Assembly: GCF_936928535.1 (NCBI RefSeq)
Contig: NZ_CAKZHY010000171.1
Location: forward strand, 1 to 64,000
DNA length: 64,000 nt
DNA from: an uncultured Bradyrhizobium sp.
GTDB taxonomy: Bacteria; Pseudomonadota; Alphaproteobacteria; Rhizobiales; Xanthobacteraceae
Direction: 5' to 3'
The notes below the pieces were generated by a model. The model saw only the letters and a program-made list of their open reading frames with translations, was not told the origin of the DNA and ran no database searches. Positions within the stretch are counted from its first letter, which is position 1. Each line of letters opens with the position of its first letter. This document shows, in pieces, positions 43,088 through 51,545 of this stretch. A program made the translations under genes and the position numbers.

Positions 43088-44119
43088 ATGCCCTGTTCGT
43101 GTTTCATCATTCCGAATGATGTTCTGACCAAGCTCTCCCAGGACAAGAAGCTCTCGGCCTCCGTTCGCAAGCGGATGGTCGACACGGTCCAGATCAGTCA
43201 TGAACTGCGCGAATTGCGAAACCAGGCCGCGAGATTCACGAGCGTCGCTGCGACGCGGGCCGGTGGGCTGGTCACGCTTGCCGCAGCACCATCGGTCACG
43301 GTCTATGACTGCAAGCACACGCAGACGCTGCCGGGCACGCCCATCCCGAAGCCGAAGACATCGTCGGACGGCTCCGTCAAGCGCAGCTTCAACCAGACCG
43401 GCAAGGTGGCAAAGTTCTACCAGGAGGTCTTCAACCGGAATTCGATCGACGATCATGGCATGACCATGATGTCGTCGGTTCACTTCGGCGTTAGCTACAA
43501 CAACGCGATGTGGAACGGATCGCAAATGCTCTATGGCGACGGTGACGGCAGCATCTTTGTCGATTTCACCAGAGGCAACGACGTCATCGGCCATGAACTG
43601 ACCCATGGTGTGACCCAGCACAGTCTGCAGCTCGCCTATAGCGGCGATGCCGGCGGTCTCAACGAGAGCATCTCGGATTGCTTCGGCTCGATGTTCCGGC
43701 AGTGGGAAGCCAACCAAAATGTCAAGAAGGCAGACTGGCTGATCGGGCGCGACATCATGGGACCCGGCTCGAAGAAGAAAGGTTTCACCTGTCTGCGCGA
43801 CATGGCCGATCCCGCAGCCAAGCACTGCCTGGCGCCGCAACCGACCAAATATTCGCAAGTGACGCCCGGCATGGATCCGCATTATGCAAGCGGGCCGCCG
43901 AACCTTGCTTTCTGCACGGCTTGTGTGACCCTCGGCGGTAATAGTTGGGGCCCGATCGGGCAAGTGTGGTATCGTTCGCTGACGGGGTTCGGCCCGACGC
44001 CGAACATGACGATGAAGGCATTTGCCGCCCGGACCCGTCAGGTGGCGCATACAATGTACCCCAATACGGCTGCCGTCTCTGCTGCCGTCAATGCGGGCTG
44101 GACGAAGGTGGGGCTGTAA
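43088..44119 (+). CDS. Protealysin-like M4 metalloprotease
   Basis: 343 residues, no signal peptide. The short N-terminal propeptide (about 1-50) opens MPCSCFIIPNDVL, like the protealysin-type precursor. The catalytic zinc site is HELTH (169-173) with the third ligand Glu193 in GGLNESISDCFG, and the downstream thermolysin His region is present (GPIGQVWYRSLTGF). ATG 43088 follows GGAGGCTACCA. The next gene encodes an emfourin-like inhibitor, the same pairing as in Serratia. Intracellular or non-classically exported. Confidence 0.92.
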   Translation: MPCSCFIIPNDVLTKLSQDKKLSASVRKRMVDTVQISHELRELRNQAARFTSVAATRAGGLVTLAAAPSVTVYDCKHTQTLPGTPIPKPKTSSDGSVKRSFNQTGKVAKFYQEVFNRNSIDDHGMTMMSSVHFGVSYNNAMWNGSQMLYGDGDGSIFVDFTRGNDVIGHELTHGVTQHSLQLAYSGDAGGLNESISDCFGSMFRQWEANQNVKKADWLIGRDIMGPGSKKKGFTCLRDMADPAAKHCLAPQPTKYSQVTPGMDPHYASGPPNLAFCTACVTLGGNSWGPIGQVWYRSLTGFGPTPNMTMKAFAARTRQVAHTMYPNTAAVSAAVNAGWTKVGL

Positions 44120-44150
44120 TCGGTGCAGCACGCCGCGAAAGGGTGAGAGC

Positions 44151-44426
44151 GTGGATCGTTTGAAGATCGAACGCGTAGGTGGGGTCGCCGGCTTCGGCGG
44201 CCCTCATCTCAAGAGCCGCGGCGAGGTGGCGCTGTCCGATTTGCCGGCTGCCGACCAGCAGACCATGGAGTCGTTGTTCGCTGATCCGGGCAAAGTCCCT
44301 GCTGCGCATCCGGGGCAGGCCGATGCGTTCACCTACCGGATTACGCGCGGCGGCAAGACCATTGAAGTCCCCGAGCATGCGGTGCCCTCGACCATCAAGA
44401 ACAGCGTCAAGGATGTGCTGGAATAG
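44151..44426 (+). CDS. Emfourin-like protealysin inhibitor
   Basis: About 91 residues from GTG 44151 (GGTGAGAGC upstream). The start LKIERVGGVAGFGGPHLKSRGEV and the end FTYRITRGGKTIEVPEHAVP fit the emfourin family, small proteins that inhibit the protealysin encoded beside them. It begins 31 bases after the protease stop. Longer frames upstream overlap the protease and are rejected. Confidence 0.85.
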   Translation: MDRLKIERVGGVAGFGGPHLKSRGEVALSDLPAADQQTMESLFADPGKVPAAHPGQADAFTYRITRGGKTIEVPEHAVPSTIKNSVKDVLE

Positions 44427-44461
44427 GGGATGTGCCGGCTCCAGGCCGGCCCCGTGATCCA

Positions 44462-45439
44462 ATGACGCAGGTGCAGGTGCCGGTTTCTCCCGGAGCGTGG
44501 GATTTGTCCGCCTCGACCGATTTTGCGGCCTACCGCGCCTTGCGCGCGGAGCCGTCGCGATGGCTGCCGGTCGCGCGCGATATCGCGCGCAGCCACGGCA
44601 TCGACGCGAGCGCGCCGCAGCTATTCTCGACCGGCACCAATCTCGTCGTCGGTTTCGGCGAAAACCTGATCCTGAAAATCTTCCCGCCGCTGCTGCGGGC
44701 GCAATTCGTCTCCGAGCGCGGCTCGCTGATGCAGCTCAAAGGCCGGCTTGATCTACCGATCCCCGAGATCGTCGCGGAAGGAGACCGCGACGGCTGGCCC
44801 TATCTCATCATCACGCGCCTCTCAGGCACGCTTGGCTCGGAGGTCTGGCCGTCCTTGCCGGAAGCGCAGAAGGAGCGGGTGCTGCGTCAGATCGGCGAGA
44901 CCATCGCCGCCGTACAGCGCGCCCCGCTCGGCCTGCTCGCAGGGCTCGAGCCGCGCTGGGATGCGTTCATACGGGCGCAGATACAGGGCTGCCGCACCAG
45001 GCACACGCGTCTTGGTCTCGCGCCGAAATTCCTTGCAGGTCTCGACGATCTGCTGCGCGACGCCACGACGCTGATTCCGATGGACGCGCCGCCGGTGATC
45101 CTGATCGGCGAATACATTCCCGAGAATTTCCTGCTCGCTTGTCGTGGCGATCAATGGTCGCTTGCCGGCCTGTTCGATTTCGGCGATGTGCGCGCAGGCT
45201 GGCGCGATTACGATCTGCTCGGCCCCAGCGCTTTCATGTCGGCGGGCCGGCCGGAACGTGTGCGCAGCCTGCTCGAAGGCTTCGGCTACGCAAAGCCTGA
45301 CTTCGCGCTGAAGCGCCGCCTGATGGCCTTGATGCTGTTGCACCACGCCAGCGACCTCAACAGCCACATCTGCATCGAGGGCTGGCAGGAGCAGGCGGAT
45401 GATCTGGTCGAATTGCAGGAGCTGATCTGGGCGGAGTGA
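44462..45439 (+). CDS. APH-fold phosphotransferase with altered catalytic loop
   Basis: About 325 residues. N-lobe FSTGTNLVVGFGENLILKIFPPLLRAQFVSER has the phosphate-binding and Lys features of aminoglycoside/choline kinase-like proteins, and the metal motif FDFGD is intact. The catalytic HGDxxxxN loop reads IGEYIPEN: the histidine is Ile and the catalytic aspartate is Glu. The substrate is unknown; activity is doubtful or altered. It starts 35 bases after the emfourin-like gene, in the same direction. Confidence 0.82.
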   Translation: MTQVQVPVSPGAWDLSASTDFAAYRALRAEPSRWLPVARDIARSHGIDASAPQLFSTGTNLVVGFGENLILKIFPPLLRAQFVSERGSLMQLKGRLDLPIPEIVAEGDRDGWPYLIITRLSGTLGSEVWPSLPEAQKERVLRQIGETIAAVQRAPLGLLAGLEPRWDAFIRAQIQGCRTRHTRLGLAPKFLAGLDDLLRDATTLIPMDAPPVILIGEYIPENFLLACRGDQWSLAGLFDFGDVRAGWRDYDLLGPSAFMSAGRPERVRSLLEGFGYAKPDFALKRRLMALMLLHHASDLNSHICIEGWQEQADDLVELQELIWAE

Positions 45440-45450
45440 TTGCTCGCTCT

Positions 45451-45559
45451 CCGTCATTCCGGGGCGCCGCGGAGCGGCGAGCCCGGAATCCATTGTCCCG
45501 CGCATTCTGCAGCCCAATGGATTCCGGGGTTCGATGCTACGCATCGCCCCGGAATGACC
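45451..45559. repeat. Palindromic repeat (family A)
   Basis: Starts CCGTCATTCCGGGGCGCCGC and ends CGCATCGCCCCGGAATGACC. Confidence 0.75.
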
Positions 45560-45563
45560 GGCC

Positions 45564-45613
45564 TTTGCTTATTAGGCATGCTCGCCCAAAAATGAGCCCA
45601 TTAAGTAAGCAAA
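45564..45613. promoter_or_regulatory. Inverted repeat upstream of the sigma-54 promoter, candidate enhancer
   Basis: TTTGCTTA at 45564-45571 and TAAGCAAA at 45606-45613 are exact complements. They lie about 105-155 bases before the -24 element, where enhancer-binding activators usually bind. It does not match the NtrC or NifA consensus. Confidence 0.35.
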
Positions 45614-45718
45614 CGCGTCTCTTTGTATGCAATGGAGTCGAAGTCTGGTTTCCCAAAGTCTTCATTTTTCTCCAGTAGTATCAAAGCCATAAGACAATCT
45701 TTAACCTCCCGCTAACCC

Positions 45719-45735
45719 TTGGCACGAACCTTGCG
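45719..45735 (+). promoter_or_regulatory. Sigma-54 promoter
   Basis: TTGGCACGAACCTTGCG matches the -24/-12 consensus with the invariant GG (45721-45722) and GC (45733-45734) ten bases apart. The expected start site is about 30 bases before the ATG at 45777. Confidence 0.75.
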
Positions 45736-45776
45736 AATCCTGTTCCAACCAGAAACTTCCGCGTTGGAGCAGTCCC

Positions 45777-47399
45777 ATGAAGCGCCGCGATTTCCTCAAG
45801 TCCGTTTCCGGATTGGCCGCTGGCGCGGCGCTTCCGGCCGTCCCGCAAGTCATCTCCTCGGCCTATGCCGATGCGCGCTCCGAGACGCTGCTGATCGTCT
45901 CGGAAGGCGGCCCCAACAATCTCGACATCCACGGCGTCGGCACCAACGTGCCCGGCTATGAGGTGTCGTGGAATTGCTACGATCGCCTGATCAGCCACGA
46001 GATGAAGAGCGGTCCCGGTGGCGTGCCCTATTACGATCGCGACAAGTTCAAGGGCGAACTCGCCGAGGACTTCAAGATCGACGACATGTCGGTCACTTTC
46101 AAGCTGCGCAAGAACGCCAAATTCCACGACGGCACGCCTGTCACCGCCAAGGACGTGAAGTGGTCGCTCGATCGCGCCGTCAGCGTCGGCGGCTTTCCGA
46201 CCTTCCAGATGAGTGCGGGCTCGCTGACCAAGCCGGAGCAGTTCGTCGTGATCGACGATTACACCGTGCGCGTCGACTTCCTGAAGAAAGACAGGCTGAC
46301 GATTCCCGATCTTGCCGTGATCGTGCCCTGCATCGTCAACTCGGAGCTGGTGAAGAAGAACGCCAGCGAGAAGGACCCTTGGGGTCTCGAGTTCACGAAA
46401 CAGCAGACCGCAGGCTCCGGCGCCTACAAGGTGACGAAGTGGACCGCCGGCACCGAAGTGATCATGGAGCGCAACGAAGATTGGGTGTGCGGTCCGCTGC
46501 CGAAGATCAAGCGCGTGATCTGGCGCATGGTGCCGCAGGCCGGCAACCGCCGCGCATTGCTGGAGCGCGGTGACGCCGACATCTCCTACGAGCTGCCGAA
46601 CAAGGACTTTCAGGAGATGAAGGCCAACGGCAAGCTCAACGTGGTGTCGCTGCCGTTCTCCAACGGCATCCAGTATATCGGCATGAACGTCACCAAGCCG
46701 CCGTTCGACAATCCGAAGGTGCGTCAGGCGGTGGCTTACGCGCTGCCCTATCAGAAGATCATGGACGCGGTGATGTTCGGCCTCGCCAATCCGATGTTCG
46801 GCGCCGCCAAGGACAAGCCAACCGAAGTCGCCTGGCCGCAGCCGCACAAATACAACACCGACATCGAGAAGGCGAAGGCGCTGATGGCGGAAGCAGGCCT
46901 CGCGGGCGGCTTCGAGACCACCATCTCGTTCGACCTGAACTTCGCCGGCGTCAACGAGCCGCTCTGCGTCTTGGTGCAGGAGAGCCTCGCGCAGATCGGC
47001 ATCAAGACCACCATCAACAAGGTGCCCGGCGCCAACTGGCGCACCGAGTTGAACAAGAAGGAGATGCCGCTCTTCACCAACGTATTCTCGGGCTGGCTCG
47101 ATTACCCCGAATACTTCTTCTACTGGTGCTATCACGGCAACAATTCCGTCTTCAACACCATGAGCTACAAGTCGGCGGAGATGGACAGGCTGATCGACGG
47201 CGCGCGCACCGCTGCCGCGACCGGCGACACCGCAACCTACGATGCGGACGTGAAGGGCTTCGTCGATCTCGCCTACACCGACATTCCCCGCATCCCGCTG
47301 TACCAGCCCTTCGTCAACGTCGCGATGCAGAAGAACATCAGCGGCTATCAGTACTGGTTCCACCGGAGACTGGATTATCGCGCGATGGCGAAGGGGTGA
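45777..47399 (+). CDS. Peptide/opine-type ABC transporter solute-binding protein (DppA/OppA family)
   Basis: 540 residues with a Tat signal (MKRRDFLKSVSGLAAGAALP), then the SBP_bac_5 fold: DDMSVTFKLRKNAKFHDGTPVTAKDVKWSLDR and later RQAVAYALPYQKIMDAVMFG. Family members bind peptides, opines, glutathione or other organic nitrogen. The linked amidohydrolase genes suggest a small ureide or biuret-like ligand. First gene of the operon, directly behind the sigma-54 promoter. Confidence 0.9.
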   Translation: MKRRDFLKSVSGLAAGAALPAVPQVISSAYADARSETLLIVSEGGPNNLDIHGVGTNVPGYEVSWNCYDRLISHEMKSGPGGVPYYDRDKFKGELAEDFKIDDMSVTFKLRKNAKFHDGTPVTAKDVKWSLDRAVSVGGFPTFQMSAGSLTKPEQFVVIDDYTVRVDFLKKDRLTIPDLAVIVPCIVNSELVKKNASEKDPWGLEFTKQQTAGSGAYKVTKWTAGTEVIMERNEDWVCGPLPKIKRVIWRMVPQAGNRRALLERGDADISYELPNKDFQEMKANGKLNVVSLPFSNGIQYIGMNVTKPPFDNPKVRQAVAYALPYQKIMDAVMFGLANPMFGAAKDKPTEVAWPQPHKYNTDIEKAKALMAEAGLAGGFETTISFDLNFAGVNEPLCVLVQESLAQIGIKTTINKVPGANWRTELNKKEMPLFTNVFSGWLDYPEYFFYWCYHGNNSVFNTMSYKSAEMDRLIDGARTAAATGDTATYDADVKGFVDLAYTDIPRIPLYQPFVNVAMQKNISGYQYWFHRRLDYRAMAKG

Positions 47400-47422
47400 G
47401 GGGTGATGGGTGAGGTGAGCGC

Positions 47423-47573
47423 AGCTCCCTCTCACCCTCTCCCCTTGTGGGAGAGGGTGGCTCGCCGCGTAGCGGCGAGACGGGTGAGGGGTAGCCACGA
47501 ACTCAGACCTTGCTTGGGGCTACCCCTCACCCCAACCCTCTCCCACAAGGGGAGAGGGGGCGCAGCGGTGTGC
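47423..47573. repeat. GC-rich inverted repeat (family B) inside an operon
   Basis: CACCCTCTCCCCTTGTGGGA at the left faces CCCAACCCTCTCCCACAAGG at the right. It separates the binding-protein gene from the first permease gene and could reduce read-through, giving more binding protein than permease. Confidence 0.7.
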
Positions 47574-47608
47574 GCGGCGCCATCTCGTTGCAACATCAGG
47601 AGCACCCC

Positions 47609-48622
47609 ATGCTCACCATGATCGGCAAGCGCCTGATGTTCGCGATTCCCTCGCTGGTCGGCGTCGTCATCGTCACCTTCCTGCTGACGCGCGCGCTGCC
47701 GGGGGATCCCGCCGCGTATTTCGCCGGTCCCGCCGCGACCAAGGAAGCTGTCGAGCAGATCCGGAAAAAGCTCGGTCTCGACAAGCCGCTGATCGAGCAA
47801 TTCTTCCGCTACACCAACGATCTCGCTCATGGCGACTTCGGCAATTCGCTGACCACGGGACAGCCGGTCGCGGCCGAAATCCGCAACCGCCTGCCGGCCT
47901 CGGCCGAACTGACGCTGCTCGGGCTGATTGTCTCTATCGTCATCGCCATCCCGCTCGGCGTGCTGGCGGCGACGCGACCGGGGTCATGGATCGATCATCT
48001 CTGTCGCATCACGACGACGGCAGGCGTTTCGCTGCCCGTGTTCTTCACCGGCCTCGTGCTGGTCTATGTCTTCTACTTCCGGCTCGGCTGGTCCCCCGCG
48101 CCGCTCGGCCGCCTCGACGTCTTCTACAGCGCGCCGCCGACGGTCACCGGCTTCTATCTGATCGATACGTTGATCGCGCGCGACTTCGAAGCCTTTCGGT
48201 CTGCACTCAGTCAGCTCATCCTCCCGGCGACGACGCTTGCGATCTTCTCGCTGGCGCCGATCGCGCGCATGACGCGCGCTTCGATGCTGGCGGTGCTCGC
48301 GTCCGAATTCGTCCGCACCGCGCGCGCCAGCGGCCTGTCGCCGTCGACCGTCATCGTCACCTACGCCTTCCGCAACGCGATGCTGCCTGTCATCACCACG
48401 CTCAGCATGGTGTTCTCCTTCCTGCTCGGCGCCAACGTGCTGGTGGAAAAAGTGTTCGCCTGGCCCGGCATCGGCTCCTATGCGGTGGAGGCGCTGATCT
48501 CGTCGGACTTCGCGCCGGTGCAAGGCTTCGTGCTGACCATGGCGGTGATGTACGTGCTGCTCAATCTGGTGATCGACATCCTGTACGGCGTGATCGATCC
48601 GCGCGTCAGGTTGGAGGGCTAA
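47609..48622 (+). CDS. ABC transporter permease, DppB type
   Basis: About 337 residues, six predicted spans. Start KRLMFAIPSLVGVVIVTFLLTRALPGDPA and the EAA-type loop EFVRTARASGLSPSTVIVTYAFRNAMLPVIT are those of DppB/OppB. ATG 47609 follows CAGGAGCACC. Pairs with the DppC-type permease three bases downstream. Confidence 0.93.
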   Translation: MLTMIGKRLMFAIPSLVGVVIVTFLLTRALPGDPAAYFAGPAATKEAVEQIRKKLGLDKPLIEQFFRYTNDLAHGDFGNSLTTGQPVAAEIRNRLPASAELTLLGLIVSIVIAIPLGVLAATRPGSWIDHLCRITTTAGVSLPVFFTGLVLVYVFYFRLGWSPAPLGRLDVFYSAPPTVTGFYLIDTLIARDFEAFRSALSQLILPATTLAIFSLAPIARMTRASMLAVLASEFVRTARASGLSPSTVIVTYAFRNAMLPVITTLSMVFSFLLGANVLVEKVFAWPGIGSYAVEALISSDFAPVQGFVLTMAVMYVLLNLVIDILYGVIDPRVRLEG

Positions 48623-48624
48623 AC

Positions 48625-49524
48625 ATGAGCTCTGTTGCGCCTGCTGTTGAGCCCGTCGGCCCCGCGCGAACGTCGGGGCTCTCAGCAATCCTCGAACAGA
48701 CCCGCTACGTTCTCAGCGAGAACAAGGTTACCGGTTTTGCGTTCGCACTGCTGATCGTGATCCTGATCGCCGCGATCTTCGGCCCCTACGTGGTGCCGTA
48801 CGATCCGCTGGCCTCCGACACCGCCGCGGCGCTGAAGCCGCCGTCGGCGGCGCACTGGTTCGGCACGGATCAACTCGGCCGTGACATTTTCAGCCGCGTC
48901 GTGGTGGCAACACGGCTCGATACTTTTATCGCGGTCGCCTCCGTCGTGCTGGTGTTCCTGATGGGCGGCCTCGCCGGCATTGCCGCCGGCTATTTCGGCG
49001 GCTGGACCGACCGCATCGTCGGTCGCATCGCCGACACCATCATGGCTTTTCCGCTGTTCGTGCTGGCGATGGGCATCGTCGCGGCGCTCGGCAACACAGT
49101 GCAGAACATCATCCTCGCCACCGCCATCGTGAATTTCCCGCTCTATGCGCGCGTCGCGCGCGCTGAAGCCAATGTCCGCCGCAACGCCGGCTTCGTGCAG
49201 GCGGCGCGGCTGTCAGGCAATGGCGAATTCCGCATCCTCCTGGTGCACATCCTGCCGAACATCATGCCGATCATGATCGTGCAGATGTCGCTGACCATGG
49301 GCTACGCCATTTTGAATGCCGCGGGCCTCTCCTTCATCGGCCTCGGCGTGCGTCCGCCGACCGCCGAATGGGGCATCATGGTCGCCGAGGGCGCGGGCTT
49401 CATGGTCTCGGGCGAATGGTGGATCGCGCTGTTCCCGGGCCTCGCTTTGATGATCGCCGTGTTCTGCTTCAACCTCCTCGGCGACGGCTTGCGCGACATC
49501 GTCGATCCCCAGCGGAGGACGTGA
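48625..49524 (+). CDS. ABC transporter permease, DppC type
   Basis: About 299 residues. N-terminal OppC_N segment, then HWFGTDQLGRDIFSRVVVATR and the EAA loop VQAARLSGNGEFRILLVHILPNIMPIMIVQ. The start is ATG 48625 next to the dppB-type stop; the same frame is open upstream, but there it is antisense/out-of-frame overlap with the dppB-type gene. Confidence 0.93.
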   Translation: MSSVAPAVEPVGPARTSGLSAILEQTRYVLSENKVTGFAFALLIVILIAAIFGPYVVPYDPLASDTAAALKPPSAAHWFGTDQLGRDIFSRVVVATRLDTFIAVASVVLVFLMGGLAGIAAGYFGGWTDRIVGRIADTIMAFPLFVLAMGIVAALGNTVQNIILATAIVNFPLYARVARAEANVRRNAGFVQAARLSGNGEFRILLVHILPNIMPIMIVQMSLTMGYAILNAAGLSFIGLGVRPPTAEWGIMVAEGAGFMVSGEWWIALFPGLALMIAVFCFNLLGDGLRDIVDPQRRT

Positions 49525-49618
49525 TGGTACGCGCGTGGTCGAAATTCCTCAATGATTCCGGTCCCCGTTCTACTGTGCATGGGGTTGTTTTCGACTTTGT
49601 GGGCGACGGGAGGCCTGC

Positions 49619-51340
49619 ATGACCGCCCAGCCGCTGCTCGACGTCCAGGATCTCACCGTCGAATTCACCACCCGCCGCGGCATCGTCAAGGCCGTGCAGC
49701 ACGTCAACATCTCCGTCGCCAAGGGCGAGACGCTCGCCATCGTCGGCGAATCTGGGTCCGGCAAGTCGGTGACTTCCTATGCGGTGATGCGCATCCTCGA
49801 CCGCGCCGGCAAGATCGCCGAGGGCTCGGTGATGTTCTCGGGCATCGACGTCAAGGCTGCGACCGAAAGTCAGATGCGCGATTTGCGCGGCCGCGAAGTC
49901 TCGATGATCTTCCAGAACCCGCGCGCGGCGCTGAACCCGATCCGCAAGGTCGGCGACCAGATCGAGGACGTGCTGCGCACCCATGTGCAGCAGGCGATGG
50001 TTTCGGATCACGGAGAAAAGGCGATCGAGGCGCTGGAGCAGGTCAAGATCGCCCGCCCGCGCGAGCGCTATCACGCCTATCCGTTCGAACTGTCGGGCGG
50101 CATGTGCCAGCGCGTCGTCATCGCCCTCGCGCTGGCCTGCAATCCGCAGCTCCTGATCGCGGACGAGCCGACGACGGGATTGGACGTCACCACGCAGAAG
50201 GCGGTGATGGACCTGATCGTCGAACTGACAAAGCGCAAAGCGATGTCGACCATCCTGATCACCCACGACCTTGGTCTCGCCGCCGCCTATTGCGACCGCG
50301 TGGTGGTGATGGAGAAGGGCCGCGTCGTCGAGACCGCAAGAGCCGCCGACATCTTCGCGAGCCCGCAGCACCCCTACACCAAGAAGCTGATGCGCGCGAC
50401 GCCACGGCTGGGTGTGTCCTTGCGCGATCTGTTGCCGGAGGAAGAAGGCGCTGTGCCCGCGGCACCGGCCGAATCCACGCCGGCCCCTGCCGCCGAGGGC
50501 CAGAAGCCACTCCTCCTCGTCGAAAAGCTCGTGAAAGAGTATCCCCGCCAGGGCGCCACGGCCACGCTGGGAAAGCTGTTTGGCCGCAAGCCTCCGGTCG
50601 AGCCGGACGTGTTCCGCGCGGTCGACGGCATCAGCTTTGCGATCGGCCATGGCGAGAGTGTCGGCCTTGTCGGCGAATCCGGCTGCGGCAAATCGACCAC
50701 CTCGATGATGGTGATGCGCCTGCTCGACCAGACCTCGGGCCTGATCCAGTTCGACGGCGAGGCGATCTCCGCCATCCAGCCTGCGTCCTTCGCCCGGCTG
50801 CCGCAGCGCAGCCGCATCCAGATGGTGTTCCAGGATCCGACCGACAGCCTCAACCCGCGCTTCACCGCCGCCCGCGCCATCGCCGACCCGATTATGCAAC
50901 TCGGCGACATCAGGGGACGCGACGCGCTGCGTACGCGCTGCGAGGAACTGGCGACCATGGTCGGCCTGCCGCACAATCTGCTGGATCGTTTCCCGCACCA
51001 GCTCTCCGGCGGCCAGAAGGCCCGCGTCGGCATCGCTCGCGCCATCGCGCTGCATCCGAAGCTGATCATTCTGGACGAGCCGACCGCGGCGCTCGACGTC
51101 TCGGTGCAGGCGGTGGTCCTGAACCTGCTCCAGGACCTCAAGGCGCGGCTAGGTATGAGCTATCTGTTCGTCTCGCATGATTTGAATGTAGTGCGCTTGT
51201 TGTGCGATCGTGTCATTGTGATGCGGACGGGACGGATCGTCGAGGAAGGCTCTTCCGAGAAGGTCCTGAGCGATCCGCAGGACGACTACACCAAGGAACT
51301 GCTGACGGCGATCCCGCATCCGCCGTTGCAGATTCACTGA
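49619..51340 (+). CDS. Fused dual-ATPase subunit of the peptide-type ABC transporter (DppD-DppF)
   Basis: 573 residues with two complete ABC domains: Walker A GESGSGKSV and GESGCGKST, signatures LSGGMCQRVVIALAL and LSGGQKARVGIARAI, Walker B LLIADEPTTGLD and LIILDEPTAALD, each with a C-terminal oligopeptide extension (the first followed by an Ala/Pro-rich linker at about 276-297). The fused form replaces separate DppD and DppF. It lies about 95 bases after the DppC-type gene and 18 bases before the small amidase subunit, supporting co-transcription with the catabolic genes. Confidence 0.92.
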   Translation: MTAQPLLDVQDLTVEFTTRRGIVKAVQHVNISVAKGETLAIVGESGSGKSVTSYAVMRILDRAGKIAEGSVMFSGIDVKAATESQMRDLRGREVSMIFQNPRAALNPIRKVGDQIEDVLRTHVQQAMVSDHGEKAIEALEQVKIARPRERYHAYPFELSGGMCQRVVIALALACNPQLLIADEPTTGLDVTTQKAVMDLIVELTKRKAMSTILITHDLGLAAAYCDRVVVMEKGRVVETARAADIFASPQHPYTKKLMRATPRLGVSLRDLLPEEEGAVPAAPAESTPAPAAEGQKPLLLVEKLVKEYPRQGATATLGKLFGRKPPVEPDVFRAVDGISFAIGHGESVGLVGESGCGKSTTSMMVMRLLDQTSGLIQFDGEAISAIQPASFARLPQRSRIQMVFQDPTDSLNPRFTAARAIADPIMQLGDIRGRDALRTRCEELATMVGLPHNLLDRFPHQLSGGQKARVGIARAIALHPKLIILDEPTAALDVSVQAVVLNLLQDLKARLGMSYLFVSHDLNVVRLLCDRVIVMRTGRIVEEGSSEKVLSDPQDDYTKELLTAIPHPPLQIH

Positions 51341-51358
51341 GATCAGCTTGAGAGAGTG

Positions 51359-51538
51359 ATGGCCGAGCCGCTGGACGATTATATCGACGCCGTATCGAAA
51401 GCGCTGGCGCTGCCGGTCGAGGAGGCCTGGCGGCCCGCGGTGCGCGCCAATCTCGAAGTGTCGCTGCGGCTTGGCCGCCTGGTCGACGAATTCGCGCTGC
51501 CGGACGAGACCGAGCCGGCGCCGATCTTCACGGCCTGA
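51359..51538 (+). CDS. atzG: AtzG/HpxX-like small amidase subunit (DUF4089)
   Basis: 59 residues: AEPLDDYIDAVSKALALPVEEAWRPAVRANLEVSLRLGRLVDEFALPDETEPAP. The form and the place directly before an AtzE-like amidase match AtzG, which is GatC-like and stabilises AtzE (1-carboxybiuret hydrolase) as a heterodimeric partner; HpxX is the related name in purine-ureide clusters. The start is ATG 51359 with an in-frame GTG just before it. Confidence 0.82.
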   Translation: MAEPLDDYIDAVSKALALPVEEAWRPAVRANLEVSLRLGRLVDEFALPDETEPAPIFTA

Positions 51539-51545
51539 TGCTGTC

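Larger units (their letters stand above)
45440..45776. other. Promoter region of the peptide-type ABC operon
   Basis: 45451-45559 is a family A repeat. 45564-45613 holds an inverted repeat, and 45719-45735 a sigma-54 promoter. No gene is seen here. Confidence 0.7.

Noticed and set aside
45681..47498. 605-codon open frame on the minus strand
   Set aside because: Antisense to the DppA-type gene; His/Arg/Val-rich translation with no domain.
47986..48624. Upstream extension of the DppC-type frame
   Set aside because: Lies out of frame inside the DppB-type permease gene; arginine-rich, low-complexity translation.
49469..51055. 528-codon open frame on the minus strand
   Set aside because: Antisense to the double-ATPase gene, which carries all ABC motifs twice.
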